In this document: in pieces, positions 33,998 to 42,912 of the stretch
Layout of the letters: each line of letters begins with the position of its first letter
Position numbering within the stretch: the stretch's first letter is position 1
Source: Pontixanthobacter aquaemixtae
GTDB lineage: Bacteria > Pseudomonadota > Alphaproteobacteria > Sphingomonadales > Sphingomonadaceae
Assembly (NCBI RefSeq): GCF_009827395.1
Contig: NZ_WTYX01000002.1
Coordinates: forward strand, 248,001-312,000
DNA: 64,000 nucleotides
Direction: 5' to 3'
The notes under the pieces: generated by a model
What the model saw: only the letters and a program-made list of their open reading frames with translations
What the model was told of the DNA's origin: nothing
Databases searched by the model: none
Program-made: the position numbers and the translations under genes

Positions 33998-34543
33998 ATG
34001 CGCCGAACCATTATCACGCCTGCCGAGCTTGGCGGGGCCGCATTGGACGAGCTGAAGCAATGGCTCGCTATCACCACAGATTTGCAAGATGCTGCGCTTA
34101 CGGCGCTGCTCGAAGCCAGCGTCGAAAGCTGCGAAGCCTTTACGCGGACTATGCCGCTTTCGGTCACGGGCGAAGAAATTCTTCCTGCGCGGCGCGACTG
34201 GCAATCGCTATCGACACAGCCTGTTCAGGCGATCACCGGCGTTGACGGCATTCCCGCAGAAGGCTCTCGATTTGCTCTCGGTTCCGATGCTTACGAAATC
34301 GAACTCGAAGCCGATGGCAGCGCGTGCGTCCGTGTTCTTCAGCAAGGATCGGCTGGCCGGATCGCTGTTCGCTTTGTCGCCGGTCTGGCGCCCGGTTGGG
34401 GGTCGCTACCCGAAGGGCTGAAGCATGGCATCATCCGCCTTGCCGCAGCCCGCTATCGTGATCGCGATAGCGGTCAATCGGCCTCACTGCCGGACAGCAT
34501 AACCGCTTTGTGGCGCCCGTGGCGCAGAACGCGCCTGACGTGA
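33998..34543 (+). CDS. GTA head-tail connector (gp6-like)
   Basis: The 181-residue protein begins MRRTIITPAELGGAALDELKQWL, the start of the phage gp6-like adaptor family, then an N-terminal helical domain with ASVESCEAFTRTMPL and a barrel region, ending with RLAAARYRDRDSG. In RcGTA the adaptor ring sits below the portal. It is preceded by AAAGGACG. It overlaps the next gene by four bases (GTGA). Confidence 0.82.
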   Translation: MRRTIITPAELGGAALDELKQWLAITTDLQDAALTALLEASVESCEAFTRTMPLSVTGEEILPARRDWQSLSTQPVQAITGVDGIPAEGSRFALGSDAYEIELEADGSACVRVLQQGSAGRIAVRFVAGLAPGWGSLPEGLKHGIIRLAAARYRDRDSGQSASLPDSITALWRPWRRTRLT

Positions 34544-34713
34544 TCAGCGCGCAGATTTCCAAAGGTGCGCTCGATGTTACGCGGCGGCTGGCTGCAAGGG
34601 CAAAGCGTATAGCAATTGCTCACGGTGAGAACGCGATCCGTTCGCACCGCAGCGACCCGTCGCGTTGGCGCAAGGCCCGGCTGCTCTGGCCGCTTTTCAG
34701 AAAGGCTGATTGA
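34540..34713 (+). CDS. Small protein in the gp7 position of the GTA
   Basis: The GTG at 34540 overlaps the gp6 stop by four bases and gives 57 residues (VISAQISKGALDVTRRLAARAKRIA, continuing with a basic C-terminus). A GTG at 34510 would give 67. RcGTA gp7, a stopper-type protein, is about twice as long and I see no similarity, so this may be a reduced gp7 or a different protein. The next gene starts on the last base of the stop codon (TGATG), so it lies in the translational chain. Confidence 0.55.
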   Translation: MISAQISKGALDVTRRLAARAKRIAIAHGENAIRSHRSDPSRWRKARLLWPLFRKAD

Positions 34714-35111
34714 TGGAAACGCTTTTACGCGCAGCGTTAGTTGACTGGCTGCGAAACGATCCGTCGCTTTCCGGAGTGCTCAACGCGGTCGAGGAAGAAA
34801 GCCCGGTTCGCGCCAGTCCGCCATGGCTGGGCATCGCCGCCAGCGCCTCTATCGACTGGAGCACCAAGGGCCGTGCAGGCCGCGAAGTCCGGATCGCGGT
34901 GGAGCTAAACACCCGCGGCGATGAAATTGCCGCAGATGGCGCATTGGTCCGCGCAATCGAGCAGCGGATCAGCGCGCTCCCGCGCATACAAACCGGTTTT
35001 GAAATCGCAACAATCGTGTTCCTGCGCGCACGCGCTGAACGGCGCGAACGCAATCTCCGCGCGGTACTTCTCGAATACCGGTTCCGCATCCTTGAAACTA
35101 CTTCGGAGTAA
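34713..35111 (+). CDS. DUF3168-type tail terminator (gp8-like)
   Basis: The 132-residue protein fits DUF3168, phage tail terminator proteins (gp8 in RcGTA). METLLRAALVDWLRNDP at the start, AIEQRISALPRIQTGFEIATIVFLRARAERRE and a final strand match the family. It terminates tail-tube assembly and joins the tail to the head. The ATG at 34713 follows the preceding stop by one base of overlap. Confidence 0.8.
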   Translation: METLLRAALVDWLRNDPSLSGVLNAVEEESPVRASPPWLGIAASASIDWSTKGRAGREVRIAVELNTRGDEIAADGALVRAIEQRISALPRIQTGFEIATIVFLRARAERRERNLRAVLLEYRFRILETTSE

Positions 35112-35117
35112 CTTTCC

Positions 35118-35525
35118 ATGACAGCACAAAAAGGTTCTGCCTTTCTCCTCAAGATTGGCGACGGAGCGCAGCCGCCTTCCTATGAAACCGTTGCCGGTCT
35201 GCGCACCACGCAAATGTCGATAAATGGCGACACTGTGGTGGTGACCAGCAAGGAATCGGGCGGATGGCGCGACCTCCTGTCGGGCGCGGGGACCCGATCG
35301 GTGTCGGTCAGCGCCAGCGGAATCTTTCTCGGCAGCTCGGCCGAAAACGGGATTCGCGCGCACGCGCTTGCCGGGACAATCGATGATTACGAATTGTCTT
35401 TCGAGGATGGCGAAAAACTGCGCGGTCGCTTCCTGGTCCAGCGTTTGGACTATGCCGGCGATTTCAACGGCGAACGCAATTACACGCTCCAGCTGGAAAG
35501 CTCCGGGGCGGTGGTGCCCGTATGA
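35118..35525 (+). CDS. GTA major tail protein (gp9-like)
   Basis: A 135-residue TP901-1-type tail tube protein. Segments MTAQKGSAFLLKIGDG, SINGDTVVVTSKESGGWRDLLSGAGTRSVSVSASGIF and DYELSFEDGEKLRGRFLVQRLDYAG are typical of the RcGTA major tail protein. It polymerises around the tape measure. It overlaps the gp10 gene by four bases. Confidence 0.88.
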   Translation: MTAQKGSAFLLKIGDGAQPPSYETVAGLRTTQMSINGDTVVVTSKESGGWRDLLSGAGTRSVSVSASGIFLGSSAENGIRAHALAGTIDDYELSFEDGEKLRGRFLVQRLDYAGDFNGERNYTLQLESSGAVVPV

Positions 35526-35836
35526 CGCACAGCGCCAATAGCTATCGCGGCGAAGCCACGCTGACTGTGGACGGAACACCGCAAATCTTGCGCCCCAGCT
35601 TTGCCGCTTTGGTCAGCGCGGAGGACGAACTTGGTCCGCTGTTTGCACTGGTCGAGCGCGCCGGTGACGGCCAGCTTAAATTGGCCGAAATGGCGGGATT
35701 GTTCTGGCACTGTCTTGAAGCGCAGGATCAGTTCACGCGCGACCAGATCGAGGCAGCAACAATCGAAGCCGGGCTCGCCGGATGCGCAAAGCCGCTGCGC
35801 GCGCTGCTGGGCGCAATTCTGCAGGGCGCGGGATGA
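35522..35836 (+). CDS. GTA gp10-like protein (tail chaperone type)
   Basis: A 104-residue protein of the RcGTA gp10 group (gene transfer agent family protein). It starts with ANSYRGEATLTVDGTPQILRPSFAALVSAEDELG and is helical afterwards. Position and size suggest a tail assembly chaperone working with the next small gene. ATGA overlaps occur at both ends. Confidence 0.8.
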   Translation: MTHSANSYRGEATLTVDGTPQILRPSFAALVSAEDELGPLFALVERAGDGQLKLAEMAGLFWHCLEAQDQFTRDQIEAATIEAGLAGCAKPLRALLGAILQGAG

Positions 35837-36027
35837 CAGAACTATTCGGGCCGCGCGCGGCGCAGCTCGCTGGACTGGCCGCACAAACGCTCGGCTGGCG
35901 CCCTGCCGAGTTCTGGAACGCCACACCGCCCGATCTGGCTCTTGCGCTGAAGGAATTAGCACCGGCGAAAGGCGGCCTGTCACGAAGAGAGCTCGACTCC
36001 TTGTTGGAAAGCGAACGCGATGGATGA
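35833..36027 (+). CDS. GTA tail assembly chaperone (g10.1-like)
   Basis: A 64-residue protein, MTELFGPRAAQLAGLAAQTLG followed by WRPAEFWNATPPDLALALKEL, matching the small phage tail assembly chaperones found after gp10 in RcGTA-like clusters. The start at 35833 overlaps the preceding stop by four bases; the longer frame to 35782 is not needed. It overlaps the tape measure gene by eight bases. Confidence 0.8.
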   Translation: MTELFGPRAAQLAGLAAQTLGWRPAEFWNATPPDLALALKELAPAKGGLSRRELDSLLESERDG

Positions 36028-36598
36028 ACATATCGACGAATTGCTGATTGATGTGCGCGCCAGCACGCGCGGATTTGCAGAAGACATCGCTCAAATGCGC
36101 GGCAGCGTGGACAGCGTTTTGGGGGAAGGTTTCGGCAGGGCCGGCAATATTCTCGAAAGAGGCCTGCTTTCCGCCCTTCGCAAGGGAAGCCTGGGCTTTG
36201 AAGATCTGAAACGCACGGCAACCCAGGTGCTCGACCAGATTGCGGCGCAGGCTTTGCAACTGGGTCTCGACCAGATTTTTGGCGGCAGCCAGGGGTCGGG
36301 CGGATTGGGCGATATTTTTGGCGGACTGGTTGGATCTTTGTTCGGCCTGCCGGGCAGAGCAACCGGAGGTCCGGTTTCGCCCGGGCGCGGCTATCTGGTC
36401 GGCGAACGCGGGCCGGAACTGTTTGTCCCGACAAGCGCGGGACGCGTCGAGACAATGCAGCCCGCGCGCGCGGTTGGCCGCGATGTCCGCATCGCGATCC
36501 AGTTGTCGCAACCGCGCGGAACCAGCGCCCCGGTCGCCCTGCAACGATCCTCGCGGCAAGTGGCAAGCGCGGTACGCCGTGCATTGCTCTCAATCTAA
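36020..36598 (+). CDS. GTA tail tape measure protein (gp11-like)
   Basis: The tape measure sets tail length. This 192-residue protein is short, as in other GTAs. It has an amphipathic N-terminal half (LLIDVRASTRGFAEDIAQMRGS), a glycine-rich hydrophobic segment (FGGSQGSGGLGDIFGGLVGS) and the tape-measure C-terminal signature ATGGPVSPGRGYLVGERGPE, followed by LFVPTSAGRV. Overlap with the preceding gene is eight bases. Confidence 0.87.
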   Translation: MDEHIDELLIDVRASTRGFAEDIAQMRGSVDSVLGEGFGRAGNILERGLLSALRKGSLGFEDLKRTATQVLDQIAAQALQLGLDQIFGGSQGSGGLGDIFGGLVGSLFGLPGRATGGPVSPGRGYLVGERGPELFVPTSAGRVETMQPARAVGRDVRIAIQLSQPRGTSAPVALQRSSRQVASAVRRALLSI

Positions 36599-36609
36599 AG
36601 GAAGCTCCG

Positions 36610-38931
36610 ATGGCATTTTGGCTGGCTCGCCAACGACGCGGGCAGGAAAGCGACCATATTCAGCGCTTCGATCCGCGCTTCTGGACCGTCAATTTTCCGC
36701 GTCCGATGATGGCCTCTGTGGTCACCCAGGGTCCCGACGAAATCAGGGTAGATTGCGAATTTCATCACGAGGGCGAGCTGGCCGGGCTGATCTGGGAAAG
36801 CGAGGATACACTCGATCACCCGCTGCTCGCCTACGCTACCGACCGTGACTATGCCCGCACGACTTTGCGCTTCCATTGGCAATCGAGCGGGCTCATTCCG
36901 CTCGATCAGCCAAACGGGCCGACATTGACGATCGAAGGGCGCGACCAGGCAGGCGTTTCGCGCAGCTGGTATGTCCGCCTTTGGAACTATGCCTCGGGAG
37001 ATCCGCACAGCGCCCAGATCACCCTGCCCTTTTCAGAGCTTGAAAGCGGCTATGGATTGCCCGGTGAACCGGTCCACCCCGGTGACATCGACCGGATGTT
37101 TATATCGATGGTTCCGCCCGGCTATGCGGCGGGCAGCGATCTGCCACTGCCGCAGCGGGCAAACGCCACTGTCACACTGAGCGGGATTTCTTGCGACGGA
37201 GATCGCCCGCTGCTGGAAATCGGTGATGTGATTTTGCCGCCGCATGAAGAGCAAATCGCGACCGGCTATGATGACGCCTACAACCAGACCCCGGCGCGGC
37301 TGCTGCGCAATATCCGCGGTCTCGGCTATCGCGGGCGAATATTGCACTATGTCGGGATGAGCCATTTTTTCCGGCTGGAACCGGGAGAAGGCCGCTTGAT
37401 TGCCGCCGCCAATGGCCAGCTTTGCGTGCCCGCCTTTCGGTGGCATCGCGGTTTTTATACGGGCGCAGCCGAGCAGGGCTTTGAAGTTATCACTTCGCTT
37501 TCCTACGAATTATTCGCTGACCATTGCCCCGCCGCTTGGCAGCAGATTGCCCATGACGGAGAGCCCGCGCGGACCGGCTGGGTTCCGCCCTCTGCGCTGT
37601 TATCGCCGGCCAATTCGCAAGCGATGAACTGGCTGCAATCGACCGCCCAGTTCTTCGTCGTGATCGTGCAAATGGCCGGGCTTCCCGTGCTCTTCCAGAT
37701 CGGGGAACCTTGGTGGTGGGTCACGCCAGAGGGCAAGCCATGTCTGTACGATGCCGCCGCGATCGCAGAGTTTGGCGGTTCGCCACCGACGATTGCTTCG
37801 ATGAAAGAACCGCTCTCGCAGGTCCAGACCGATTTGCTCGATCAGGCGGGCACGCTTTTGGCCCAGTCGACATTCGATCTGGCGCAGGCGGTGCGCGATG
37901 CGGCCAATGGCTCTGCCGAAATTTTGCTGCTGGCTTTTACGCCCACTATTCTCGACCCGGACATGCCCGAAGCAAAGCGGGCAAATGTCCCTCTTGAGTG
38001 GGCGTGGCCTGCATTCGACCGGTTGCAGCTTGAGGATTACGACTGGCTCACCTCCGGTGCGGACGCCTTGCGGCGGGCCGCCAATTCCGAATTTGATACG
38101 CGGCTGGGTTATCCGCTTGAGCAGCAAGACTATCTTTCCGGCTTTGTGCTGAGCGCGGAGGATGCAGATGCCTACTGGCCGCGCATCGATTCCGGTCTTG
38201 ACCAAGCGAAGAAGCGGGGAATTTCGCACCGCTTCGTCTGGGCGCTCCCGCAAATTACCCGCGATGGCTACACGCGCCTCGCCTTGACAGAGGACGATGA
38301 AAAGCAGGCTTTCGACGACATTCTCTACCCGCTTGCGCTGGGCCGCGACACGGGCGTGAGCCCCGAATTTTCAACTTCGGTTGCGGTCACAGCATCGGGC
38401 CACGAGCGGCGCAATTCATTGTGGTCCGATGCGCGTTTGCGGTTCGATGTTGGTCCAGGGATCCGGTCCGAAGAAGAGCTCGGGACGTTGATCGCGTTCT
38501 TTCGCGCACGCCGCGGCCCCGCGCGCGGTTTTCGGGTGACCGATCCTTTCGATTTCAGTTCGAACGGGATGACCGCGACCCCTACTGCGCAGGATCAACT
38601 GCTCGGAATGGGTGATGGCACCACATCCAGCTTTGCATTGACCAAAACCTATGGAGATGTGCCCGAGCCGCAGATTCGCCCGATCACACGGCCACGCATC
38701 GAGACGCTGTCGGTCAGCATTGATGGCACAATTTCGAACGAGTGGACATATAGCACAGAGGACGGAATCACTTTCACCCAGGCGCCAGAGGAAGGAGCCG
38801 AGATTCGCGCAGGTTTCCTGTTCGATGTGCCTGTTCGCTTCGCCGAAGACCGGCTCGACATCACCGGAGCAAGCTTTGCCGCTGGAGAAGCCCCTTCGGT
38901 CCCGCTGGTCGAAATTCGCGAGGCATCATGA
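36610..38931 (+). CDS. GTA distal tail protein (gp12, DUF2460) with a long N-terminal extension
   Basis: The C-terminal ~200 residues (from about 572) are DUF2460/gp12: PLALGRDTGVSPEFSTSV, ERRNSLWSDARLRFDVGPG, FFRARRGPARGFRVTDPFD. RcGTA gp12 is only about 210 residues, so the first ~570 residues are extra. They begin with a beta-rich region (DEIRVDCEFHHEGELAGLIWES, about 40-190) and continue with a part that resembles a glycosidase-type barrel (GYRGRILHYVGMSHFF at about 239, FQIGEPWWWV at about 361, DRLQLEDYDWL near 475). It may bind or cut surface sugars, which is an inference. It overlaps the next gene by four bases. Confidence 0.82.
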   Translation: MAFWLARQRRGQESDHIQRFDPRFWTVNFPRPMMASVVTQGPDEIRVDCEFHHEGELAGLIWESEDTLDHPLLAYATDRDYARTTLRFHWQSSGLIPLDQPNGPTLTIEGRDQAGVSRSWYVRLWNYASGDPHSAQITLPFSELESGYGLPGEPVHPGDIDRMFISMVPPGYAAGSDLPLPQRANATVTLSGISCDGDRPLLEIGDVILPPHEEQIATGYDDAYNQTPARLLRNIRGLGYRGRILHYVGMSHFFRLEPGEGRLIAAANGQLCVPAFRWHRGFYTGAAEQGFEVITSLSYELFADHCPAAWQQIAHDGEPARTGWVPPSALLSPANSQAMNWLQSTAQFFVVIVQMAGLPVLFQIGEPWWWVTPEGKPCLYDAAAIAEFGGSPPTIASMKEPLSQVQTDLLDQAGTLLAQSTFDLAQAVRDAANGSAEILLLAFTPTILDPDMPEAKRANVPLEWAWPAFDRLQLEDYDWLTSGADALRRAANSEFDTRLGYPLEQQDYLSGFVLSAEDADAYWPRIDSGLDQAKKRGISHRFVWALPQITRDGYTRLALTEDDEKQAFDDILYPLALGRDTGVSPEFSTSVAVTASGHERRNSLWSDARLRFDVGPGIRSEEELGTLIAFFRARRGPARGFRVTDPFDFSSNGMTATPTAQDQLLGMGDGTTSSFALTKTYGDVPEPQIRPITRPRIETLSVSIDGTISNEWTYSTEDGITFTQAPEEGAEIRAGFLFDVPVRFAEDRLDITGASFAAGEAPSVPLVEIREAS

Positions 38932-39743
38932 GCCACGTTTTCTTTCGAAAAGAGCTGGAGGGCGTCGCCAACTTCTGGCGCATTTTCCGGCGCGATGGTG
39001 TGACGTTGGGATTCAACAGCCACGACCGCGATCTGTGGTTTGACGGCATTCTGCATCGCGCGGCGCCCGGGATGGTTCCCAGTGCGATCCGCCGGACCGC
39101 TGATCTATCGCCCGACAGCGTCGAGGTCAGTGGCGTTTTGTCGCACAGCTCGATAGGCGCAGAGGACCTCGCCGCGGGACGGTTCGACAATGCCGCGATC
39201 ATCGTGGGCGCGGTCGATTGGGAAACGCTCGATCGCGCGTCGCTATATAGCGGGAAGTTGGGAGCCGTGACCGAAGATGGGGCGAGCTTCACCGCAGACC
39301 TCCATTCGGCCAAGGCAGCGCTCGATTGCGACCATGTCCCGCGAACCAGCCCCACCTGCCGCGCCGCGTTTTGCGGGCCCGGCTGCACATTATCTGCGGC
39401 CAAATTTACGACAGAAGCAGCCGCGACCAGCGTTGATCCGAACGCAAACAGCGTCACCTTTTCGGGCATCCAAAATGATCTGTTTGTCCATGGCGAAGTC
39501 CGCTGGCTGGGCGGGCCCCATGCAGGAATGCGGATGCAAGTTCTGGCAGACCAGAGCGGTGCATTGCTGTTGGACACCCCGCTATCGACCGACATCCAAA
39601 CCGGTGCACGCGCGATATTGACGCAGGGTTGCGATCATCTCTTGGCAACATGCTCTGCCCGGTTTGGCAATGCGGTCAACTTCCAGGGCGAGCCATTCTT
39701 GCCCGGCAACGATTTGCTCGCGCGATACCCATTGCCGCGATGA
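38928..39743 (+). CDS. GTA hub protein (gp13, DUF2163)
   Basis: The 271-residue protein matches the gp13/DUF2163 family. Start: FFRKELEGVANFWRIFRRDGVTLGFNSHDRDLW. Six cysteines lie at 134, 144, 149, 153, 235 and 242; the C144-x4-C149-x3-C153 group plus GC235DHLLATC242 fits the iron-sulfur-binding hub known from the RcGTA structure. C-terminal motif RFGNAVNFQGEPFLPGNDLL is conserved. It overlaps the peptidase gene by four bases. Confidence 0.88.
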   Translation: MSHVFFRKELEGVANFWRIFRRDGVTLGFNSHDRDLWFDGILHRAAPGMVPSAIRRTADLSPDSVEVSGVLSHSSIGAEDLAAGRFDNAAIIVGAVDWETLDRASLYSGKLGAVTEDGASFTADLHSAKAALDCDHVPRTSPTCRAAFCGPGCTLSAAKFTTEAAATSVDPNANSVTFSGIQNDLFVHGEVRWLGGPHAGMRMQVLADQSGALLLDTPLSTDIQTGARAILTQGCDHLLATCSARFGNAVNFQGEPFLPGNDLLARYPLPR

Positions 39744-40153
39744 GCGATGCGAGAGAGGCCTTTGCCGCTGCAGCAGAGGCTCTGGTCGATACGCCATTCA
39801 GGCTTCACGGCCGCAGCACAATCGGCGGGCTGGACTGCGTTGGCCTTGTCGAAATTGCTCTTAAGCAAATTGGCAGGTGCCCGGTCCCGATACCCGCTTA
39901 CGGATTGCGGAACGCCAACTATCACTTTGTTCCGTCATTTGCCGCGCGCAACGGCTTTGCAGAGGCCCGGCCACCCGCCATTCGTGGTGATGTGGTCGCC
40001 ACCCGGCCCGGACCGGCTCAACTCCATTTGCTGATCGCCATCGGCACCGACGAGTTTGTTCACGCCCATGCGGGCCTGCGCCGAGTCGCCCGATTGTCCG
40101 GCCCATTGCCATGGCCGAAAACGCATCATTTCCGCCTGAAAGAGGACGATTAG
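39740..40153 (+). CDS. GTA NlpC/P60 cell-wall peptidase (gp14)
   Basis: A tail-associated peptidase that would open the peptidoglycan of the recipient. The catalytic Cys is C33 in GGLDCVGLVE and the His is H96 in QLHLLIAI, in the NlpC/P60 order. The ATG at 39740 overlaps the hub stop (ATGA) and gives 137 residues with the usual N-terminus; a longer frame starting at 39629 is a shadow inside the hub gene. Confidence 0.9.
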   Translation: MSDAREAFAAAAEALVDTPFRLHGRSTIGGLDCVGLVEIALKQIGRCPVPIPAYGLRNANYHFVPSFAARNGFAEARPPAIRGDVVATRPGPAQLHLLIAIGTDEFVHAHAGLRRVARLSGPLPWPKTHHFRLKEDD

Positions 40154-40156
40154 ATT

Positions 40157-42334
40157 ATGGCCACTTTGGCGCTTGGTGCTTTGGGCACATTGTTCGGCGG
40201 TCCCGTAGGCGGGGCGATCGGCGCGCTTGCGGGCAGGCAGATCGACGCGTCCATAATCGGCGGCAGTACGCGCGAAGGCCCCAGGCTGGAAGATCTGACC
40301 ATCACCACGTCAAGCTACGGCAGCCCGATCGCCAAACATTATGGGCGCATGCGTGTTGCCGGGACCATAATCTGGGCCACCGATTTGCAGGAAAATCGCG
40401 AAACAACCGGCGGCGGCAAGGGCAAGCCCAAGACAACTAGGTTTAGCTATTCGACCTCGCTCGCGGTCGCGCTTTCGAGCCGCGCGATACACAGCGTGGG
40501 CCGGATCTGGGCTGACGGAAATCTGCTGCGTGGTGCGTCGGGTGACTTGAAAACAGGCGGGCAGATCAGAGTTTATGCGGGCCATGGTGATCAGCCGGTC
40601 GATCCCTTGATCGCGGCTGACAAGGGCAGTTCTGCGCCAGCCTTTCGCGGTTGCGCTTATGTCGTGTTCGAGGACTTGCAGCTTGAGGATTTCGGCAATC
40701 GGATTCCCGCGCTTTCCTTCGAGGTGTTTGCCGACAACGATGCGCTGACTCTCGAAGGGTTGATTGGGCCGTATGTAGCCGAAGCGACTGGTGATGTTGA
40801 TCTCGCGAGCCTGGCGGGGTTCTCCTACTCGGGCGGATCGCTGCGCGATGCGATCAGCACTATAGGACAAGTCTATCCCATTTCGGTTTCGGCCAAGGAT
40901 GAACACATATCCTTTCTGCCAAAACGGCTGGACCCAGCCCAAGCAGTTGCACTTGGTGAAGCGGTCCCGGCATGGACCGATGGCGATTTTGGGGACGCCG
41001 ACGGTGCAAGCAGAGAGCGATCGACCGGAGCCAGAGTGCCTCCCCAAACGCTGCGCTATTACGATACAGACCGCGATTACCAGCCCGGCACGCAAAGGGC
41101 GCATGGCCGCGCGCCAGTAGGAGCCATCTCCGCGATCGAGTTTCCCGGCGCATTGACACCCGCCAATGCCAAATCGCTGATCAACAACGCCGCGCTGCGA
41201 TCGGGAGACCTTCGCGAATCGCTGCGGTGGCGGATTGCGGAACTCGATCCTGCACTGGCGCCGGGCGCGATTGTGTCTGTGCCGGATATCGCCGGATATT
41301 GGACCATCGAAGGGTGGGAATGGCGTGATCGCGGGGTCGAACTGGACCTTGCGCGCGCGCGGGCCGAATCTATCCCATCAGCCTCTGGTGACGCGGGTTT
41401 CCCCGCCTTGCCAGACGATCTCCTGCCCGAACCCACTCACTTGCGTGTTTTCGAACTTCCTTGGGATGGCGCGGGTGCATCGGGTGATGTGCATATCTAT
41501 GCGGCTCTCGCTGGCGAGACCGAAAAATGGTCAGGTGCCGCCTTGTTTGCGGGGGCCAACGGACCGCTTGTTCCCTTGGGGCCAAGCGGTCGCGCGCAAA
41601 CCGCCTTGGGCGCGCTGGTAACTCCGCTCGCGCCGTCGCAATCGGTCCTGTTTGAACCTGTGGCAGCGCTCGAGGTCGAGCTGATTGCGCCTTCCATGAC
41701 CTTTGCGTCCAGTGATCTCTCCGGAATTGCCAAAGGGCAAAACCGCCTTCTGATAGGCGAGGAAATTGTCCAGTTCGCGACCGCGGAACAGGTCTCGCCG
41801 GCGGGTTGGCGTTTGCATGGATTGCTTCGCGGGAGAGGCGGCAGCGAACATTCCGCCGCCATTTCCCATCCGGCCGGATCGCCCGTCACTTTGCTGGGAA
41901 GCCAATTGGTTCCACTCGACACCTCGCTTGTTTCGCAAAGTTCATCCGATGCGATTGCGGCTATCGGACGGGGCGATGAAGAACCGGTCGTCGCGGCGAT
42001 TGGCAATTCGGGAATGGCTCTGCGGCCGCTTTCGCCGGTCCATCCGAAAATCACATCACTTGCCAATGGTGATTTGTTAGCGTCCTGGACCAGACGCGCG
42101 CGCGGCGCGTGGAACTGGCCTGACCATGTTGAAACGCCGTTGAACGAAGAGTCAGAACGGTATCAGATTGGTATCGGCAGCACTTTGGCCCCTGATCTTT
42201 CGTGGGAACTGGGCAGCACAGATATCACAATTCCCCAGAGCCAGCTCGCAGCCCATTTGGGCAAAGACTTATGGGTGAAACAGATCGGGCGCGCTTCGCG
42301 GTCCCATGCGCTCTTGCTCGGCACGATTCCCTGA
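40157..42334 (+). CDS. GTA host-specificity/tail fibre-like protein (gp15), short form
   Basis: The N-terminus is the glycine-rich GTA gp15 start (ALGTLFGGPVGGAIGALAGRQID), followed by LTITTSSYGSPIAKHYGRMRVAGTIIWATDL, GGGKGKPKTTRFSYSTSLAVALSS and NRIPALSFEVF. The C-terminal half has WTIEGWEWRDRGVELDLARAR and the FLIGEE-type segment GQNRLLIGEEIVQFATAEQV with LHGLLRGRGGSEHSAAISH. At 725 residues it is much shorter than RcGTA gp15 (about 1300), and no TIM-barrel glycosidase domain is evident. It is the last large tail gene. Confidence 0.88.
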   Translation: MATLALGALGTLFGGPVGGAIGALAGRQIDASIIGGSTREGPRLEDLTITTSSYGSPIAKHYGRMRVAGTIIWATDLQENRETTGGGKGKPKTTRFSYSTSLAVALSSRAIHSVGRIWADGNLLRGASGDLKTGGQIRVYAGHGDQPVDPLIAADKGSSAPAFRGCAYVVFEDLQLEDFGNRIPALSFEVFADNDALTLEGLIGPYVAEATGDVDLASLAGFSYSGGSLRDAISTIGQVYPISVSAKDEHISFLPKRLDPAQAVALGEAVPAWTDGDFGDADGASRERSTGARVPPQTLRYYDTDRDYQPGTQRAHGRAPVGAISAIEFPGALTPANAKSLINNAALRSGDLRESLRWRIAELDPALAPGAIVSVPDIAGYWTIEGWEWRDRGVELDLARARAESIPSASGDAGFPALPDDLLPEPTHLRVFELPWDGAGASGDVHIYAALAGETEKWSGAALFAGANGPLVPLGPSGRAQTALGALVTPLAPSQSVLFEPVAALEVELIAPSMTFASSDLSGIAKGQNRLLIGEEIVQFATAEQVSPAGWRLHGLLRGRGGSEHSAAISHPAGSPVTLLGSQLVPLDTSLVSQSSSDAIAAIGRGDEEPVVAAIGNSGMALRPLSPVHPKITSLANGDLLASWTRRARGAWNWPDHVETPLNEESERYQIGIGSTLAPDLSWELGSTDITIPQSQLAAHLGKDLWVKQIGRASRSHALLLGTIP

Positions 42335-42415
42335 TCGTGCCGGCGAATCCATGGATTGCAAGCGATTCGCTAGCTCAATCCGTTCCCAACAACGCCCGCC
42401 GAAAGGACATCCATA

Positions 42416-42877
42416 ATGGTCGACCCCATCGAGTTCACCGAAACCACACCACGCTTCAAGCTTCCTTTTCTGTTTACAGGTCAATCGCAGAAAGAGTTTT
42501 ACGTCAATGAAGCGCATGCAATCGCGGACCTTCTGATCCATACTGCTGTCGTGGAGGAATTGACCTCTCCACCCGCTTCTCCTGCAGATGGGGGAATCTG
42601 GCTGGTCGGCCCCGGCGCGAGCGGAGAATGGGAAAGCCACGATGGCTGTTTGGCAGGCCGGCAGGCAGGGACATGGAAGTTCGTGACTCCGGTCGAAGGC
42701 ATGCGAGTGTTTGACGAATCGGCCGGTCAGACGATCATCTACAAATCAGGGTGGATCAGGCCGACCGCGCCCGATTCGCCAACAACCGGCGCGGTGGCCG
42801 ATGCGGAATTGAGAATCGCTTTCGGCGAGCTAATCGAAACCCTTAGGAATGCGGGAATTTTTCCGGAAACGAGTTAG
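42416..42877 (+). CDS. DUF2793 protein
   Basis: The 153-residue protein begins with FTETTPRFKLPFLFTGQSQKEFYVNEAH, the DUF2793 signature, and has a strand-rich centre with WLVGPGASGEWESHDGCLAGR. DUF2793 proteins accompany GTA and phage tail genes; in Rhodobacter a DUF2793 protein is tied to GTA head spikes, which I recall but cannot check here. It follows gp15 by 81 bases and is the last gene of the cluster. Confidence 0.8.
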   Translation: MVDPIEFTETTPRFKLPFLFTGQSQKEFYVNEAHAIADLLIHTAVVEELTSPPASPADGGIWLVGPGASGEWESHDGCLAGRQAGTWKFVTPVEGMRVFDESAGQTIIYKSGWIRPTAPDSPTTGAVADAELRIAFGELIETLRNAGIFPETS

Positions 42878-42912
42878 GAACCACTCGCCTCCACATGCGT
42901 TGGTGAGCAAAT

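Noticed and set aside
35480-36559. Reverse frame (359 codons) across gp10-gp11 of the GTA
   Set aside because: Lies opposite three GTA genes with recognisable motifs and tight overlaps; low-complexity Arg/Ala-rich product.
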